Origin: Bradyrhizobium ontarionense
GTDB lineage: Bacteria > Pseudomonadota > Alphaproteobacteria > Rhizobiales > Xanthobacteraceae
Assembly (NCBI RefSeq): GCF_021088345.1
Contig: NZ_CP088156.1
Location: 2,914,001 to 2,978,000 of the forward strand
Length of the DNA: 64,000 nucleotides
Direction: 5' to 3'
Part shown: positions 1 to 8,393 of the stretch, one piece after another
How positions within the stretch are numbered: the first letter of the stretch is position 1
Layout of the letters: every line of letters starts with the position of its first letter
Position numbers and translations under genes: made by a program
Notes under the pieces: generated by a model
Database searches by the model: none
The model's input: the letters and a program-made list of their open reading frames with translations, nothing else
What the model was told of the DNA's origin: nothing

Positions 1-514
1 TCCTGCTTCTGCTGAATTCCGGTTCCGGGATGAAGCCGTCCCGGTTGGGCATACGAATTTCAGGCAGTGAGTGGTCATCGAGTTTGCCCTCCGGAGGCAG
101 GATCCCGTTGAGGCTGAGAATGTAGGCGGCAACCGCGTAGGTATCGTCGACGCTGAGCGATCCAGGCGCCTGATAGGGCATGGCCCTGTGGATGTAGTCG
201 AACAGGGTCGTGGCGTACGGCCAGAAGCTTCCCACCGTCTTCACGGGCATGGCCGAGGCCAGTGTCCCTTGCCCGCCGGCCAGCCGATCCTTGATGCCGC
301 CAACTCCATTGTCCCCATGGCAGGCCGCGCAGTTGTCCGCGAAAACTTCCTTGCCTTTGGCCACCGTGCCGCTGCCTTGCGGCAGACCTTTGCCGTCCGG
401 CCGAACGTCGATGTCCCACAGCGAGATTTCGGCCGGGGTCGCCGGGCGACCGAATTCCGACGCCACTGCCGAGGAGACGAGGGCGAACGCCATCGCGCCC
501 GAAAGCGGCGCCAT
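1..514 (-). CDS. soxD: SoxD-like c-type cytochrome subunit of sulfite/sulfane dehydrogenase (C-terminus beyond window)
   Basis: Periplasmic haem subunit that would accept electrons from the molybdenum subunit SoxC and pass them to the respiratory chain. The frame is open for 171 codons to the window edge, so the C-terminus is missing. A hydrophobic N-terminus with an Ala-Ser-type cleavage region is followed by the haem-attachment motif CAACH at residues 62-66, and a likely axial Met is near residue 112 in AMPYQ. The ATG begins one base after the soxC stop codon, so the two genes are probably translated together. Full-length SoxD proteins often carry two haem domains; whether a second one exists cannot be seen here. 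SorB-type cytochromes are an alternative. Confidence 0.85.
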   Translation of the reverse strand, partial: MAPLSGAMAFALVSSAVASEFGRPATPAEISLWDIDVRPDGKGLPQGSGTVAKGKEVFADNCAACHGDNGVGGIKDRLAGGQGTLASAMPVKTVGSFWPYATTLFDYIHRAMPYQAPGSLSVDDTYAVAAYILSLNGILPPEGKLDDHSLPEIRMPNRDGFIPEPEFSRSR

Positions 515-515
515 T

Positions 516-1772
516 CTACGACAGGACATTTTCGACCCTTCCCGCCTGGTCGATGCTCCAGGTCTGCTGGGCGTTGTAATGAAACAGGGCGTTCGTCCCC
601 ATCGTGGCGATGAAGGAGTCCCGGTCTGGCTGCACGTTGCCCTTGTCGTCGATCGAGCGGCTGACGATCTTCGTCGGCTTGCCGTCCCAGATCCAATCCA
701 TCTGGAAGCGTGTCTGGGCTTTCGGCAGAGCTGGAAGGTTCAGTTGAGCTTCCTGCCAGCTCTTCGCGCCGTCGGTGCTGATGTCCACCCTGGCGATCTT
801 GCCGTGGCCGCTCCAGGCCAGTCCCGAAATGCGATTGTATCCCGGCCGTATCTGCATGGTGCCCGACGGCTGCGTGATGACTGAGTTGGTCTCCATCCGC
901 AGTTGGAATTGCCTGGCCTTCCCGTTCGCGAGAAGCTGCGTGTAACGGGCCGTCTCCCACCGGGTCATCCATGGCTGGTCGCCGAATTTCAGACGACGCA
1001 GCCATTTGATGTTCAGATTGCCCTCCATGCCGGGCAGGATCAGTCGGATGGGAAAACCGTGCGCCGGTCTGATCGGTTCCCCGTTCTGCCCGTAAGCGAC
1101 GATCGCCTCATCGACGATCTCCTGGGTGAGCGGAATGCTGCGGGCCACGCCGGCGGCGTCTCCACCCTCGGCGAGCATCCACGTGGCAGCCGTCTCCTTC
1201 TCCACAAGACCAAGAATGAACTTCAGCGGCACGCCGGTCCATTCGCTGGTGCTGACCAGCCCATGCGTGTTCTGAACGGTGAGATTGCCGTCGGCCTTCT
1301 TCCAATTCTCCCAGCCGTTGCCGGTGCACTCCAGAAAGGCGATGCGGGATGTTGCCGGCATGGCCTTCAAGTCCTCGACGGAGAAGACCACTTGTTTGCG
1401 GACCATGCCGTGCACGAGCAGCCGGTGCTTGGAGGGGTCAAGGTCGGCTGCGCCCGAATGACTTCGCTCGTAGTGCAGGTCGGACGGCGTGATTGCGCCC
1501 ACGAGCTTCTGCAACGGGGCTTTTGAGTTGATGGCGTCGGCGGGATCGACGTTGCGGCGCCTTGGACCCGCCTCCGGGATCCGTCCGATCTGCACGTATT
1601 TCGACCGCGCGCTGAGCGCGCCCAAATCGGCTCCCGGCTCGCGAGTAGGCACGTCCGCGAGCGTTTCTGCCGACGCACGTCCCGCGACCGTACCTCCAAC
1701 GATACCCGTCGATGCGGCAGCGAGGAATTGTCTTCGATTCCACGCGACTTCGCTTCCATTTCGTTCCGGCAT
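516..1772 (-). CDS. soxC: Sulfite dehydrogenase / sulfane dehydrogenase molybdenum subunit SoxC
   Basis: Molybdopterin oxidoreductase of the sulfite oxidase family, 418 aa, oxidising sulfite or protein-bound sulfane sulfur in the periplasm. The N-terminus carries a Tat signal (NRRQF near residue 12, then a hydrophobic stretch ending around ASA at residue 35). The molybdenum-ligating cysteine is Cys149 in LECTGNG, and the C-terminal half looks like the Mo-cofactor dimerisation domain. A strong AAGGAAGGA ribosome site precedes the ATG. The immediately following cytochrome gene supports SoxCD or SorAB. No other sox genes are visible, so the pair may act alone in sulfite detoxification rather than in a full Sox cycle. 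Confidence 0.9.
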   Translation of the reverse strand: MPERNGSEVAWNRRQFLAAASTGIVGGTVAGRASAETLADVPTREPGADLGALSARSKYVQIGRIPEAGPRRRNVDPADAINSKAPLQKLVGAITPSDLHYERSHSGAADLDPSKHRLLVHGMVRKQVVFSVEDLKAMPATSRIAFLECTGNGWENWKKADGNLTVQNTHGLVSTSEWTGVPLKFILGLVEKETAATWMLAEGGDAAGVARSIPLTQEIVDEAIVAYGQNGEPIRPAHGFPIRLILPGMEGNLNIKWLRRLKFGDQPWMTRWETARYTQLLANGKARQFQLRMETNSVITQPSGTMQIRPGYNRISGLAWSGHGKIARVDISTDGAKSWQEAQLNLPALPKAQTRFQMDWIWDGKPTKIVSRSIDDKGNVQPDRDSFIATMGTNALFHYNAQQTWSIDQAGRVENVLS

Positions 1773-1907
1773 ACCGTTGTCCTTCCTTCACCCAGGACCG
1801 AGCCGAAGTCCGGTGCATCTTGTCCCGGTCCGGTCGACATTCGACTTGAACAGACATCGCCTTAGGTAAGGATTCGGCTGCGGCGACCTCGAACCTCGTG
1901 GGGACGA

Positions 1908-2657
1908 TCAGACCTGGGCAGCGCCGCCGTCCACGAACAGTTCGGCGCCGTTGACGAAGGAGCTTTTGTCGGACGCCAGGAAAAGGACCGCCTCGGCGAT
2001 CTCGATCGGCCGTCCAACCCGTCCGACCGGCGCCACATCATTGTGCCCCTTCAGGAACTCGGCCATCTGGTCGTCCGTCATGCCGAATTTGTCGTAGGCC
2101 GGCGTCGGCACCGTGCCAGGGCTCACGACGTTCACGCGGATCTTTCGATCTCTCAGATCGACGCTCCAGCCGCGGGCGAACGACCTGATCGCTGCCTTGG
2201 TCGCTGCATATACGCTGAATGCGGGAATGCCTTTTATGCCGGCGATAGAAGCGTTCAGCACGATCGAGGAACCTTCGCCCATGAGAGGCAGCGCCTTCTG
2301 TACCGTGAACAGCGTTCCGCGCACGTTGACCCCGAAGGTTTTGTCGAAGTGGGCCTCAGTTATCGAACCCAAAGCAGCGAACTCGCCGAGGCCGGCATTC
2401 GCGAAGAGAATATCGAGTCGCCCCTCGGCTTTCTTGATCTCTTCGAAGAGACGATCGAGATCGCCAAGGTGCGCGATGTCGCCTTGGACTCCCTTGGCAC
2501 TCGGCCCGACCGCGGCGACGGCCGCCTCGAGTTCTGCCGGACGTCTCCCCGTGATGAAGACGGATGCCCCCTCATCCGCGAACAGCTTTGCGGTTGCCAA
2601 TCCTATGCCGCTGGTGCCGCCCGTTATGAGTGCGATCTTCCCTGACAATCGGTCCAT
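1908..2657 (-). CDS. SDR-family oxidoreductase
   Basis: Classical NAD(P)-dependent short-chain dehydrogenase, about 249 aa. The cofactor motif TGGTSGIG lies near the N-terminus, NAG is in the middle, the catalytic Ser is in LNASIAG, and YAATK supplies the Tyr/Lys pair. The C-terminal FVNGAELFVDGG is typical of the glucose 1-dehydrogenase/FabG-like group. I chose the ATG at 2657, preceded by GAGGG; an in-frame ATG at 2672 with AGGAG upstream is an alternative. The substrate cannot be read from the sequence. The gene lies between soxCD and an outer-membrane channel gene on the same strand. Confidence 0.85.
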   Translation of the reverse strand: MDRLSGKIALITGGTSGIGLATAKLFADEGASVFITGRRPAELEAAVAAVGPSAKGVQGDIAHLGDLDRLFEEIKKAEGRLDILFANAGLGEFAALGSITEAHFDKTFGVNVRGTLFTVQKALPLMGEGSSIVLNASIAGIKGIPAFSVYAATKAAIRSFARGWSVDLRDRKIRVNVVSPGTVPTPAYDKFGMTDDQMAEFLKGHNDVAPVGRVGRPIEIAEAVLFLASDKSSFVNGAELFVDGGAAQV

Positions 2658-2841
2658 GTGTCCCTCAAGCATTCAACTCCTGAAGTCGGCTCCTGCGAAG
2701 CGTGGACGAAGTTAACAGAACATGTCGGAGGCGGATTGGACCTTTCTGAGGGGATTTTCTCGATTGTTCGGTGTCCGTGTCAGCCAAGGACGACTTTGAG
2801 GGAAAGCAATCTGAGCATGGGCGCTCCGACTTCGCAGATGT

Positions 2842-4218
2842 CTAGTTTGAGAAACCTCTGGTGTCGTCGCGTCGGCAATCCCTCGCCAGCAGCTTCCTAG
2901 CGGGCCCTGTATCAGGTCCCGGGGCCTCTGATTGGAACGCAAGCGGGCCGGCTCGATACATCCTCCGCCAGCTGCCGAAACTCGCATCAGCGTCCAAATG
3001 GGACCTCATGACCGCTAGAGAGAGACGGCCGAGGTGTTCCGCACACGCCACGCCGGTCAGCGTGAAGGCCGACATGCGGCCAAAGCCGCCGCGGATCGAT
3101 ACCGTCACACCGCCTCGAATGCCGAAGAAGACAGCCTCTTCGAAGAACCTGCGCTGATCCTTCGTTCCAGGCGGCACTGCCGCACCGCTCGTCCAGCCGA
3201 ACAGGTCATGGTCGAGGCGCGCCCTGCGAATCACCGGGTCGAGCTGCTGGTAGCGCAGCCGGAAGCTCAAGCTTGCGAAGACGGAGTAGCCCCTGGTGAT
3301 CGATGCAGTATCAATGCCGGGAGGTCCGGCCGTTCCTCCGGACGCCGAGGCGGCGAATTCCTTGGTCGCCCACACATGCAACGCCGCGGGGCCGAAATTG
3401 TAGCCGACAAGGCCACCTGCGGCCCACAGCGCATATCGGTTGGTGTTGATCGCGCCGCCGTAGAATGCGCTCGAGGTGTCATTGGTAACCTGACCAATGT
3501 AGTAGCCGATGGGCCCTACGGTCCAGTTGCCGATCGTCTTGGCTGCAGTGAACTCGGCACGGAAAACGTCGCCGGACCGGTAGTTCGTAATCGTGTTCCG
3601 GGTGTTGATCTCGCGATAGAAGTTAGCGGTGAGATTCCACCCGTCCTTCAGATACGAAACCACCAGGTTGGGCTGAAAGGTCCACCAGGGATTGCCGATG
3701 CTGGCGAGACCGTTGGCGCCCGCTATCGTGCCATCGGGCACATACATGCCGAGACCTGCCTTGATGAAGACGCCGCTGTCTCCAAGCTTCCAGCTCAGTT
3801 CGGCAGGCACGATGAAGGTATTGTGCATGCCGACCAGATTGATGTTCACCGGCGCGCCCACGTCGGCCATGATCCAGGGTTGAACGACCACGGCGTCATA
3901 GGTTGCACCCAGAAACGTCCAACCCGGCACCCACAGCAGGCCATTGGCTTCCACGGCTGCGTGAAAGGGCGTGGAAGCCCCCCCGACGTTCGGAGCCCCG
4001 GGGCCGACGATCTTCGCTTGATAGGTGAAGACCTGGTTGAAGGAATAAAGACCCGGCGGTGGAGTGCCCGCGGACCCGCCGCCGAGCGTAATGCCCGGCT
4101 TCTGTGCCCATCCAGGAGATCCGAATTCGTAAGCGGCGGCCTGGCCTGCCGCAGTGATCGCGCATCCGCCAATGGCTGCGCCCATGACCAAGCTTCGCGT
4201 GCTGACGTTCAATGACAT
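2842..4218 (-). CDS. Outer-membrane beta-barrel channel of the SphA / MetA-pathway phenol-degradation type, with an aberrant C-terminal extension
   Basis: Predicted outer-membrane channel for hydrophobic or aromatic compounds. The ATG at 4218 has AGGGG upstream and gives a signal peptide ending at GQAAA, followed by alternating aromatic beta-strand segments (NLTANFYREIN, WTVGPIGYYIGQ, GYNFGPAALHVWA). The barrel appears to end at SVFASLSFRL near position 3256. About 137 further codons read on to 2842 without barrel character and with a basic, low-complexity composition, so the normal stop has probably been lost at a rearrangement. I am confident of the barrel part only. Regulation is unknown, but the upstream DNA is AT-rich with repeated CTGAGAT words. 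Confidence 0.75.
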   Translation of the reverse strand: MSLNVSTRSLVMGAAIGGCAITAAGQAAAYEFGSPGWAQKPGITLGGGSAGTPPPGLYSFNQVFTYQAKIVGPGAPNVGGASTPFHAAVEANGLLWVPGWTFLGATYDAVVVQPWIMADVGAPVNINLVGMHNTFIVPAELSWKLGDSGVFIKAGLGMYVPDGTIAGANGLASIGNPWWTFQPNLVVSYLKDGWNLTANFYREINTRNTITNYRSGDVFRAEFTAAKTIGNWTVGPIGYYIGQVTNDTSSAFYGGAINTNRYALWAAGGLVGYNFGPAALHVWATKEFAASASGGTAGPPGIDTASITRGYSVFASLSFRLRYQQLDPVIRRARLDHDLFGWTSGAAVPPGTKDQRRFFEEAVFFGIRGGVTVSIRGGFGRMSAFTLTGVACAEHLGRLSLAVMRSHLDADASFGSWRRMYRAGPLAFQSEAPGPDTGPARKLLARDCRRDDTRGFSN

Positions 4219-5228
4219 ATACCCCTGCTTGCCTGTCGGGCTCCTCCGCAAGAGGCAGCCAACCGCCGACCGGTCGATCGCATGGGGCCAAAAAAGCTCC
4301 GCTATCACAATCCCGACATTGAAGATTTAAGTAATGATATCATCGTGTTGCGTATGAGGTACCAAGTTGTATCTGAGATTTCATAACTGAGATCTGAGCA
4401 ACCGGTCGTTCGCTCAGCGAATGGGATGGAGGGGGATCAGAGAGGTTGAGGACGACACGCGTTGCTTGGCGCTGAGCCAATCTCGTTGATGAAATCCCCA
4501 GCGGTGCTGGCCAATCGATCCACAAGTCGCGGCCTCAGAGAATGTCGCACCCAACGATCGACCAGTCCCTCGTTGCCCGCACCTCTGGCTCTGCCGCGGG
4601 CGAGCGTACTGGGACAGAGCGAGCTTCTATCGTGGGCGGTCCTTGCGCAGGCCCGGGCCAGTTGAGTACTTCAAACAGACCCCGGGACTTGGATGTCGCC
4701 AGCGCCTTCGCCAATTTCAAGTTCAGCGCCGACCAGCACCGCGACTTTGTAGTTTTCTACTAAGTGCTGCTCAGTTTGGCATCTCTATTGAATTTCACCG
4801 CGTCAGGTCGAAAGCCTCAGGTGCTTTTCCCGTCCCTGCTTCGCCAGCGCGGCACATTCGGCATTTCCAGAAGCATGCGTCGCTGTTTCCACCCGGTGCC
4901 GTCAGCAAGATCTTCGATCATCGCCAACAGCCCTACACACAGTCGTTGCTCGCTTCCATCCCGTCCGGCTCCGCCGGCCGCGCGTCGCTGTCGCTGCCAG
5001 GAAACCGAACTTACGGAGGGACAGGGCCGCGCCCTATCGGCACACCGCACAAGGGAAAGCGCCGGCTACGCCAAGCGCACAGCACCACGCATCCTTGCGG
5101 CAACACGCAAACGGCGAGCCCACGTTTTGGCGAACACAACGCAAACAGAGTTTCAGAATGCAGCGTCTGGCGAGTTTCAGAACAACAAGATCGTGAAAAT
5201 ATAAGATACTGACTTCGCTCCAGAAATC
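4219..5228. other. Gene-free stretch between the barrel gene and tRNA-Gln
   Basis: About 1 kb in which no frame on either strand gives a recognisable protein. The part next to the barrel gene (about 4319-4400) is AT-rich and holds repeats of CTGAGAT and the palindrome ATGATATCAT, likely promoter or operator DNA. The part next to the tRNA carries the direct repeat GAGTTTCAGAA near 5152 and 5179. Composition is less GC-rich than the region to the right. Confidence 0.5.
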
Positions 5229-5303
5229 TGGCTGGGGCGGGAGGGATCGAACCTCCGAATGGCGGAATCAAAATCCGCTGCCTTACCGCTTGGCTACGCC
5301 CCA
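5229..5303 (-). tRNA. tRNA-Gln (anticodon TTG)
   Basis: Read on the minus strand, the 75-nt sequence folds as a tRNA. The acceptor arm TGGGGCG pairs with CGCCCCA, then comes discriminator G and an encoded CCA. The D arm contains AGCGGTAAGGC, the anticodon loop TTTTGAT carries TTG, and the T arm is GGAGGTTCGATCCCTCC. The 3' end faces the soxCD module, the orientation used by many tRNA-targeting integrases. Confidence 0.97.
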
Positions 5304-5592
5304 TCAGGCAGGCCGGATCGGGCCGGCGCGCGGGCGCCATGCGATTCCGGATCGGCGCCCGTGGTCTACAGACCGCGCCCGCCCATTTCAACCGCCGCGC
5401 CGCGGGAATTTTGCAAGCCGCTCCGGTGATCCGCCGTTCCCGCCAATTCGTCAATCCCGGCAAGCCTTTATCCCTCCCGGCCCGGGCCGCCGCGGCGCCC
5501 CGCTGCGGAAACACCCGAAAAAGTTGAGGCCCGGCCGGTTTCATGGGATGACGGCGGCCAAGCCGACAACGTTCGACCCTCGAGGACACGCC

Positions 5593-7371
5593 ATGACCTA
5601 TCGCGCCCCGCTCAACGACATGCTGCTCGCCCTCAACCATGGCGCCGGGCTGAAGGCGGCGGTCGAGGCCGGCCATTACGGCGATTTCGACCCCGACATC
5701 ACCACCGCCGTGCTCGAGGAGGCCGGCAAGTTCGCCGCCGACGTGCTGGCGCCGCTCAACCAGGTCGGCGACAGGAACGGCGTCAAGCTCGCCGACAGAC
5801 AAGTGACGACCGCGCCGGGCTGGCCGGATGCCTACAAGCGCTGGACCGAGGCCGGCTGGAACGCGGTGTCCGGTTCCGAGGCGCATGGCGGCCAGGGCCT
5901 GCCGCTCGCCATCAACGCCGCCTGCACCGAAGTGTGGAGCGCGGCCAACGTCGCCTTCGGCCTGTGCCCGCTGCTGACGCTGTCCGCGATCGAGGCGCTC
6001 GACGCCCACGGCAGCGACGCGCTGAAGGACATCTATCTCGCCAAGCTGATCTCCGGCGAATGGACCGGCACCATGCAGCTGACCGAGCCGCAGGCCGGCT
6101 CCGACGTCGGCGCCTTGCGCACCCGCGCCGAGCGCGCCGCCGACGGCAGCTATCGCATCACCGGCGCCAAGATCTTCATCACCTATGGCGACCACGACAT
6201 GACCGACAACATCGTGCATTTCGTGCTCGCGCGGCTGCCGGATGCGCCCGCCGGCACCAAGGGAATATCGCTGTTTCTCATTCCCAAGTTCCTCGTCAAC
6301 GAAGACGGCTCGCTGGGCGCCCGCAACGACATTTACGCCACCGGCATCGAGCACAAGCTCGGCATGCACGCCTCGCCGACCTGCACCATGACCATGGGCG
6401 ACGAGGGCGGCGCCATCGGCTATCTGATCGGCGAAGAGAATGCCGGCATGCGCTGCATGTTCACGATGATGAACCAGGCGCGGCTCGGCGTCGGCCTCGA
6501 AGGCGTCGGCGTCGCTGATCGCGCCTATCAGCAGGCGCTTAGCTACGCGCAGGAGCGCAAGCAGGGCCGCGCGATCGGCAGCAAGGGCACCGGCTCGGAC
6601 GCGATCATCGCCCATCCCGACGTCAAGCGCATGCTGATGCAGATGCGCGTCCTGACCGCCGCCGCGCGCACGATCTGCTACGCGACCGCCGTGGCGCTCG
6701 ACGTCGCGGTGCGCGCCAAGGATGCAGGCGTGCGCGCCGAGGCCGCGGCGCGCGGCGCGCTGCTGACGCCGATCGCGAAGGCGTTCTCCACCGACATCGG
6801 CAACGAGGTCGCCTATCTCGGCGTCCAGATCCATGGCGGCATGGGCTTCATCGAGGAGACCGGCGCCGCGCAGCATTATCGCGACGCCCGCATCACCGCG
6901 ATCTACGAGGGCACCAACGGCATCCAGGCAATCGACCTCGTCACCCGCAAGCTCGGCGCCAATGGCGGCGCCTCGGTGTTCAAGCTGCTCGACGAGCTCA
7001 CCGACATCGTCCGCCGCGTCGAGACCTCGAACGATCCGGCGTTCGTCACCACCGGCGCCAAGCTGCGCGACGCGCTGGGTGCGCTCGACCGTTCCAGCCG
7101 CTGGCTGCTGGAAAAGCTGGCGACAGCGCCGAACGACGCGCTCGCCGGCGCCACGCCCTATCTGCGCCTGTTCGGCTCGGCGCTCGGCGGCTGCATGCTG
7201 GCCAACGAGGCGCTGGCGGCGCGCAGCGAGAACGAGACCGAGGGCGCCCGTCACGTCGCGCTGGCGCGCTTCTTCGCCGAGACGTTTGCGGTACAGGCGC
7301 CGTCCCTGGAAAAGACCGTCACCGACGGCGCCGACGCCGTGCTCGCCGCGGAGGCCGTGCTGGTGGCGTGA
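5593..7371 (+). CDS. Acyl-CoA dehydrogenase, large DmdC-like type
   Basis: FAD-dependent acyl-CoA dehydrogenase of 592 aa, longer than the usual 380-400 aa and matching the class often annotated as 3-methylmercaptopropionyl-CoA dehydrogenase. It has the N-terminal helical domain, the FAD-contacting MQLTEPQAGSDVG segment near residue 160, and the catalytic-base region IYEGTNGIQ with Glu439. The extended C-terminal domain (after residue 450) is characteristic of the long class. I chose the ATG at 5593 because the conserved MTYRAPLNDML start follows it. A DmdB-like CoA ligase lies at 49219 but is not linked. The true substrate may be an ordinary fatty acyl-CoA. Confidence 0.88.
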   Translation: MTYRAPLNDMLLALNHGAGLKAAVEAGHYGDFDPDITTAVLEEAGKFAADVLAPLNQVGDRNGVKLADRQVTTAPGWPDAYKRWTEAGWNAVSGSEAHGGQGLPLAINAACTEVWSAANVAFGLCPLLTLSAIEALDAHGSDALKDIYLAKLISGEWTGTMQLTEPQAGSDVGALRTRAERAADGSYRITGAKIFITYGDHDMTDNIVHFVLARLPDAPAGTKGISLFLIPKFLVNEDGSLGARNDIYATGIEHKLGMHASPTCTMTMGDEGGAIGYLIGEENAGMRCMFTMMNQARLGVGLEGVGVADRAYQQALSYAQERKQGRAIGSKGTGSDAIIAHPDVKRMLMQMRVLTAAARTICYATAVALDVAVRAKDAGVRAEAAARGALLTPIAKAFSTDIGNEVAYLGVQIHGGMGFIEETGAAQHYRDARITAIYEGTNGIQAIDLVTRKLGANGGASVFKLLDELTDIVRRVETSNDPAFVTTGAKLRDALGALDRSSRWLLEKLATAPNDALAGATPYLRLFGSALGGCMLANEALAARSENETEGARHVALARFFAETFAVQAPSLEKTVTDGADAVLAAEAVLVA

Positions 7372-7459
7372 GCGGCGCCTTACGGCCGCGCAAGCGGTGT
7401 GATGAGGCACGCGCGACAGTAATGGACGTGAAGCGCGAGCTGTCTCTCCCCCCATCATG

Positions 7460-7562
7460 GTCGTACCCCGCGCAGGCGGGGCACCCAGTACGCCGCGGCG
7501 TCTCGATAGCTCACTGCCGCCTCTGGAAAACTGGATCGTCCGCCTGCGCGGACGATGGCAGC
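7460..7562. repeat. Palindromic intergenic repeat, family A (copy 1)
   Basis: Two hairpins (ACCCCGCGCAGGCGGGG and CGTCCGCCTGCGCGGACG) flank CAGTACGCCG and ACTGGATCGTCC. A second copy with the same layout lies at 54258-54364. It resembles the short mobile palindromes common between Bradyrhizobium genes. Confidence 0.8.
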
Positions 7563-7593
7563 TGAGTTTGTGGCACTCAGCCTGTCCACACTC

Positions 7594-7680
7594 CGTCATT
7601 GCGAGGCGCCCTTGCGCCGAAGCAATCCAGACTGCCTCCTCAGAGACACCCTGGATTGCTTCGCTGCGCTCGCAATGACG
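7594..7680. repeat. Palindromic intergenic repeat, family B
   Basis: Long inverted repeat: CGTCATTGCGAG and GAAGCAATCCAG on the left are mirrored by CTGGATTGCTTCG and CTCGCAATGACG on the right. It sits downstream of the acyl-CoA dehydrogenase and could act as a terminator. Confidence 0.8.
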
Positions 7681-7795
7681 CCCGTGGCGGTCACTGATCC
7701 ACCATCTCAAACAGCGTTGGGGCTGAGCCAGGCGTGAACATTGCGTTCTCGCGACGCGCTCCGCGCCCGAGCTATGCTCGAAGTCCCGCCCTCAT

Positions 7796-8092
7796 CAGGT
7801 GGAGGGCGCAGGGAAGGCCGGGCGCTGGCCGCGCCCGTGGCCCGCCTGCAGAAAAAAAGCAGGCGGCAGTCACCACAGGTCTGGCCGAAACACCCGGCCC
7901 TCCCCGCGCGACGGTTTTAACAGGCTATAGCGCGCTCTCCCTGGTGCGCCGGGCTTTCTGGCCACCATCCCCTGCGCGAAGCGAAGCTTCGTCGCAACGT
8001 TGATACTAGCGTCGGAGTATCAGGACCACACGCCTTCACCGTCCGCGGTCGGCCGTTCGTCCGTGCTAACAGCACCGCGCCCGCCCGCGTCC
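7796..8092. repeat. Long dispersed repeat seen in many Bradyrhizobium genomes
   Basis: I recognise this stretch (around GCAGGCGGCAGTCACCAC, GGCTATAGCGCGC and GAGTATCAGGACCACACG) from memory as a sequence that recurs in Bradyrhizobium genomes and is often annotated as spurious short hypothetical proteins on both strands. It encodes nothing I can identify. The recognition is from memory and has not been checked against a database. Confidence 0.45.
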
Positions 8093-8393
8093 ATCGCATT
8101 CCATTGCCAACGTCCGTGACGACCGCGAACCGTCCCCTACCGTGCAACGAAACGAGCGGGACAATAAGCCTGATTTGGGGGAGGCGGAAAGCGATTTATG
8201 TTTTTCAGAAGCTCTTGACAGGGTTTGGCCGGGGCGGACCGATTTGCCCGTCGGGTCGCGGCCAATCGGCCGGCATCTCGATCGCACCCGAACACACATT
8301 CAATCACAGGTTGACGATAGGGCGAAGAGTTGCTTCGCTCACCTCGCGTTCGGCGCGCGCCACGCGGGCAAGCGAAGCAGCAGGGAGGCGGTC

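Noticed and set aside
5011..7710. An 899-codon open frame antisense to the acyl-CoA dehydrogenase
   Set aside because: It mirrors a well-conserved gene in a high-GC genome, has Arg/Ala/Gly-rich composition with no domain, and runs through the tRNA-Gln gene and repeats.
7734..8147. Small hypothetical proteins on both strands of the repeat region
   Set aside because: They come from a dispersed repeat I recall from Bradyrhizobium genomes and show no protein character.
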